Shown: piece after piece, positions 5,977 through 6,491 of the stretch
Numbering within the stretch: the first letter of the stretch is position 1
How the letters are laid out: every line of letters begins with the position of its first letter
Program-made: the position numbers and the translations under genes
The notes under the pieces: generated by a model
What the model saw: the letters and a program-made list of their open reading frames with translations, nothing else
Told to the model about the DNA's origin: nothing
Databases searched by the model: none
From: Deltaproteobacteria bacterium UBA6967
GTDB taxonomy: Bacteria; SAR324; NAC60-12
Length of the DNA stretch: 6,491 nt
NCBI GenBank assembly: GCA_002450295.1
Contig: DJYX01000017.1
Span: 1-6,491 of the forward strand
Direction of reading: 5' to 3'

Positions 5977-6159
5977 TCAGTGCGGAGGGAGAACAGAGAA
6001 ATCGAGGACCTGGCCCTCGAGATTGAGATGAACTTTGAAGCGGATTGGTCGACAGCAGACCTCACAGTCTTCGATTGTGTCCAACTCTACCTCTGAAGGA
6101 TCGAGCAGGATGGAGATACGTTGCCAACAATAGGGGCAATCGAAGAATTGTTCAATCAT
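5977..6159 (-). CDS. CPXCG-motif cysteine-rich protein (putative zinc-binding)
   Basis: This 60-residue protein matches the CPXCG-motif cysteine-rich family: CPYC at 8-11 and DCEVCCRPI at 31-39, with five cysteines (8, 11, 32, 35 and 36) that probably bind one zinc. The spacing and the acidic stretch DPSEVELDTIEDCEVCC between the pairs are typical of the family. The usual Gly after CPXC is Trp12 here, a departure from the name motif. The role of the family is unknown. The start ATG overlaps the stop of the J-domain gene (ATGA), so translation is coupled and the two may act together. The C-terminus (FSVLPPH) ends 7 nt before the 85-residue gene. Confidence 0.85.
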   Translation of the reverse strand: MIEQFFDCPYCWQRISILLDPSEVELDTIEDCEVCCRPIRFKVHLNLEGQVLDFSVLPPH

Positions 6160-6491
6160 GAGCGTGCCTGTTGTTGCTGTTGTTGATCGTAGCGCTTGCG
6201 TTGTTCTTCGTGAACCAGCACCTCGTAGGCTTCACCGAGCAGTCGAGTCATCGACTCGGCTTGCTTGCGGATCCAGTCGAACTCGGCATTTTGATGTCGG
6301 TCTGGATGGTATTCCTTCAGCTTCTCGTGATAAGCCTTCCGAATTTCACTGACTGTTGCCTTCGGCGAAATGCCCAGGAGTTCGTAATAATTTTGCCCGA
6401 CGGCAGAGGTTCGTGAAGAACCAGGCTGTTGCCGTTCCTGTTGTTTCGATTGTTGTTGCCGGCGTTGTTGCTGCTCTTCTGCACGCTGACT
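6156..6491 (-). CDS. J-domain (DnaJ-like) protein, C-terminal part (N-terminus outside the window)
   Basis: The last 111 residues are visible, open from the right edge. Residues 36-102 form a J-domain: YYELLGI at the start, the KAYHEKLKEYHPDRH helix II/loop with the HPD signature at 62-64 (6300-6308), then helix III EAYEVLVHEEQRKRYD. HPD is the motif that stimulates Hsp70 (DnaK) ATPase. The J-domain sits at the C-terminal end, as in DjlA-like proteins, rather than at the N-terminus as in DnaJ. A glutamine-rich linker comes before it (residues 7-22) and a QQQQQQ tail (103-108) follows, ending ARS. The N-terminal region and any membrane anchor are outside the window, so the specific co-chaperone type cannot be decided. 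The stop TGA overlaps the ATG of the CPXCG gene. Confidence 0.88.
   Translation of the reverse strand, partial: SQRAEEQQQRRQQQSKQQERQQPGSSRTSAVGQNYYELLGISPKATVSEIRKAYHEKLKEYHPDRHQNAEFDWIRKQAESMTRLLGEAYEVLVHEEQRKRYDQQQQQQARS
6168..6185 (-). repeat. CAA/CAG triplet run encoding six glutamines
   Basis: Six glutamine codons in a row (CAA CAA CAG CAA CAA CAG, as the hexamer-like unit CAACAACAG repeated twice) lie at the C-terminus of the J-domain protein. Such runs can change length by slippage, which would vary the tail without a frame change in steps of three. Confidence 0.55.
6426..6473 (-). repeat. Glutamine-rich low-complexity linker before the J-domain
   Basis: Ten of sixteen residues (7-22 of the visible part) are glutamine, with Arg, Lys, Ser and Glu between. 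The DNA is CAA/CAG-biased. It is probably a flexible spacer between the unseen N-terminal region and the J-domain. Confidence 0.5.

Noticed and set aside
5970..6065. ATG at 6063-6065 as the start of the 85-residue protein
   Set aside because: The extension overlaps most of the CPXCG gene and has a basic, Ser-rich composition unlike the rest; the start at 5969 fits the coupling pattern.

Overview
The window is a gene-dense, bacterial-type stretch of roughly balanced base composition. Genes abut or nearly abut, and all but one lie on the minus strand. A lipobox-type lipoprotein, an atpI/atpZ pair ahead of atpB, and a CPXCG cysteine-rich protein suggest a Gram-negative, proteobacterium-like organism. 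I cannot place it further; a marine or delta-like lineage is only a guess. No insertion sequences, CRISPR arrays, tRNAs or rRNAs were seen.

Right to left on the minus strand, the first block (6491 to 4845) is a tightly packed probable operon. It holds the C-terminal end of a J-domain co-chaperone with glutamine-rich flanks, a 60-residue CPXCG cysteine-rich protein overlapping it by ATGA, an 85-residue membrane protein, and a 286-residue polytopic membrane protein. The last two are not recognised. An 81-bp gap then carries a good sigma70-type promoter (TATAAT with TTGCAA, 16-bp spacer). It drives the second block: era (ribosome-assembly GTPase) and, 46 bp on, a 442-residue membrane-anchored protein with a long disordered linker and a TPR-like C-terminal half.

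The only plus-strand gene (2053-2439) is a small predicted lipoprotein. It converges on the 442-residue gene, and an imperfect hairpin contains both stop codons. It diverges from the third block across a 77-bp spacer.

The third block (1975 to 1) is a probable operon: a glycerophosphodiester phosphodiesterase, an unrecognised 97-residue membrane protein, atpZ, atpI, and the start of atpB, which runs off the left edge. AtpZ and AtpI are accessory membrane proteins of the F1Fo ATP synthase, and AtpB is the proton-channel subunit a. The 97-residue protein sits where an accessory factor for the complex would be expected.

Nothing here is an obvious new defence or mobile system. The most interesting items are the uncharacterised membrane proteins in conserved-looking contexts (97-aa next to atpZ, 442-aa next to era, and the 85-aa/286-aa pair after the J-domain and CPXCG genes) and the shared convergent hairpin.
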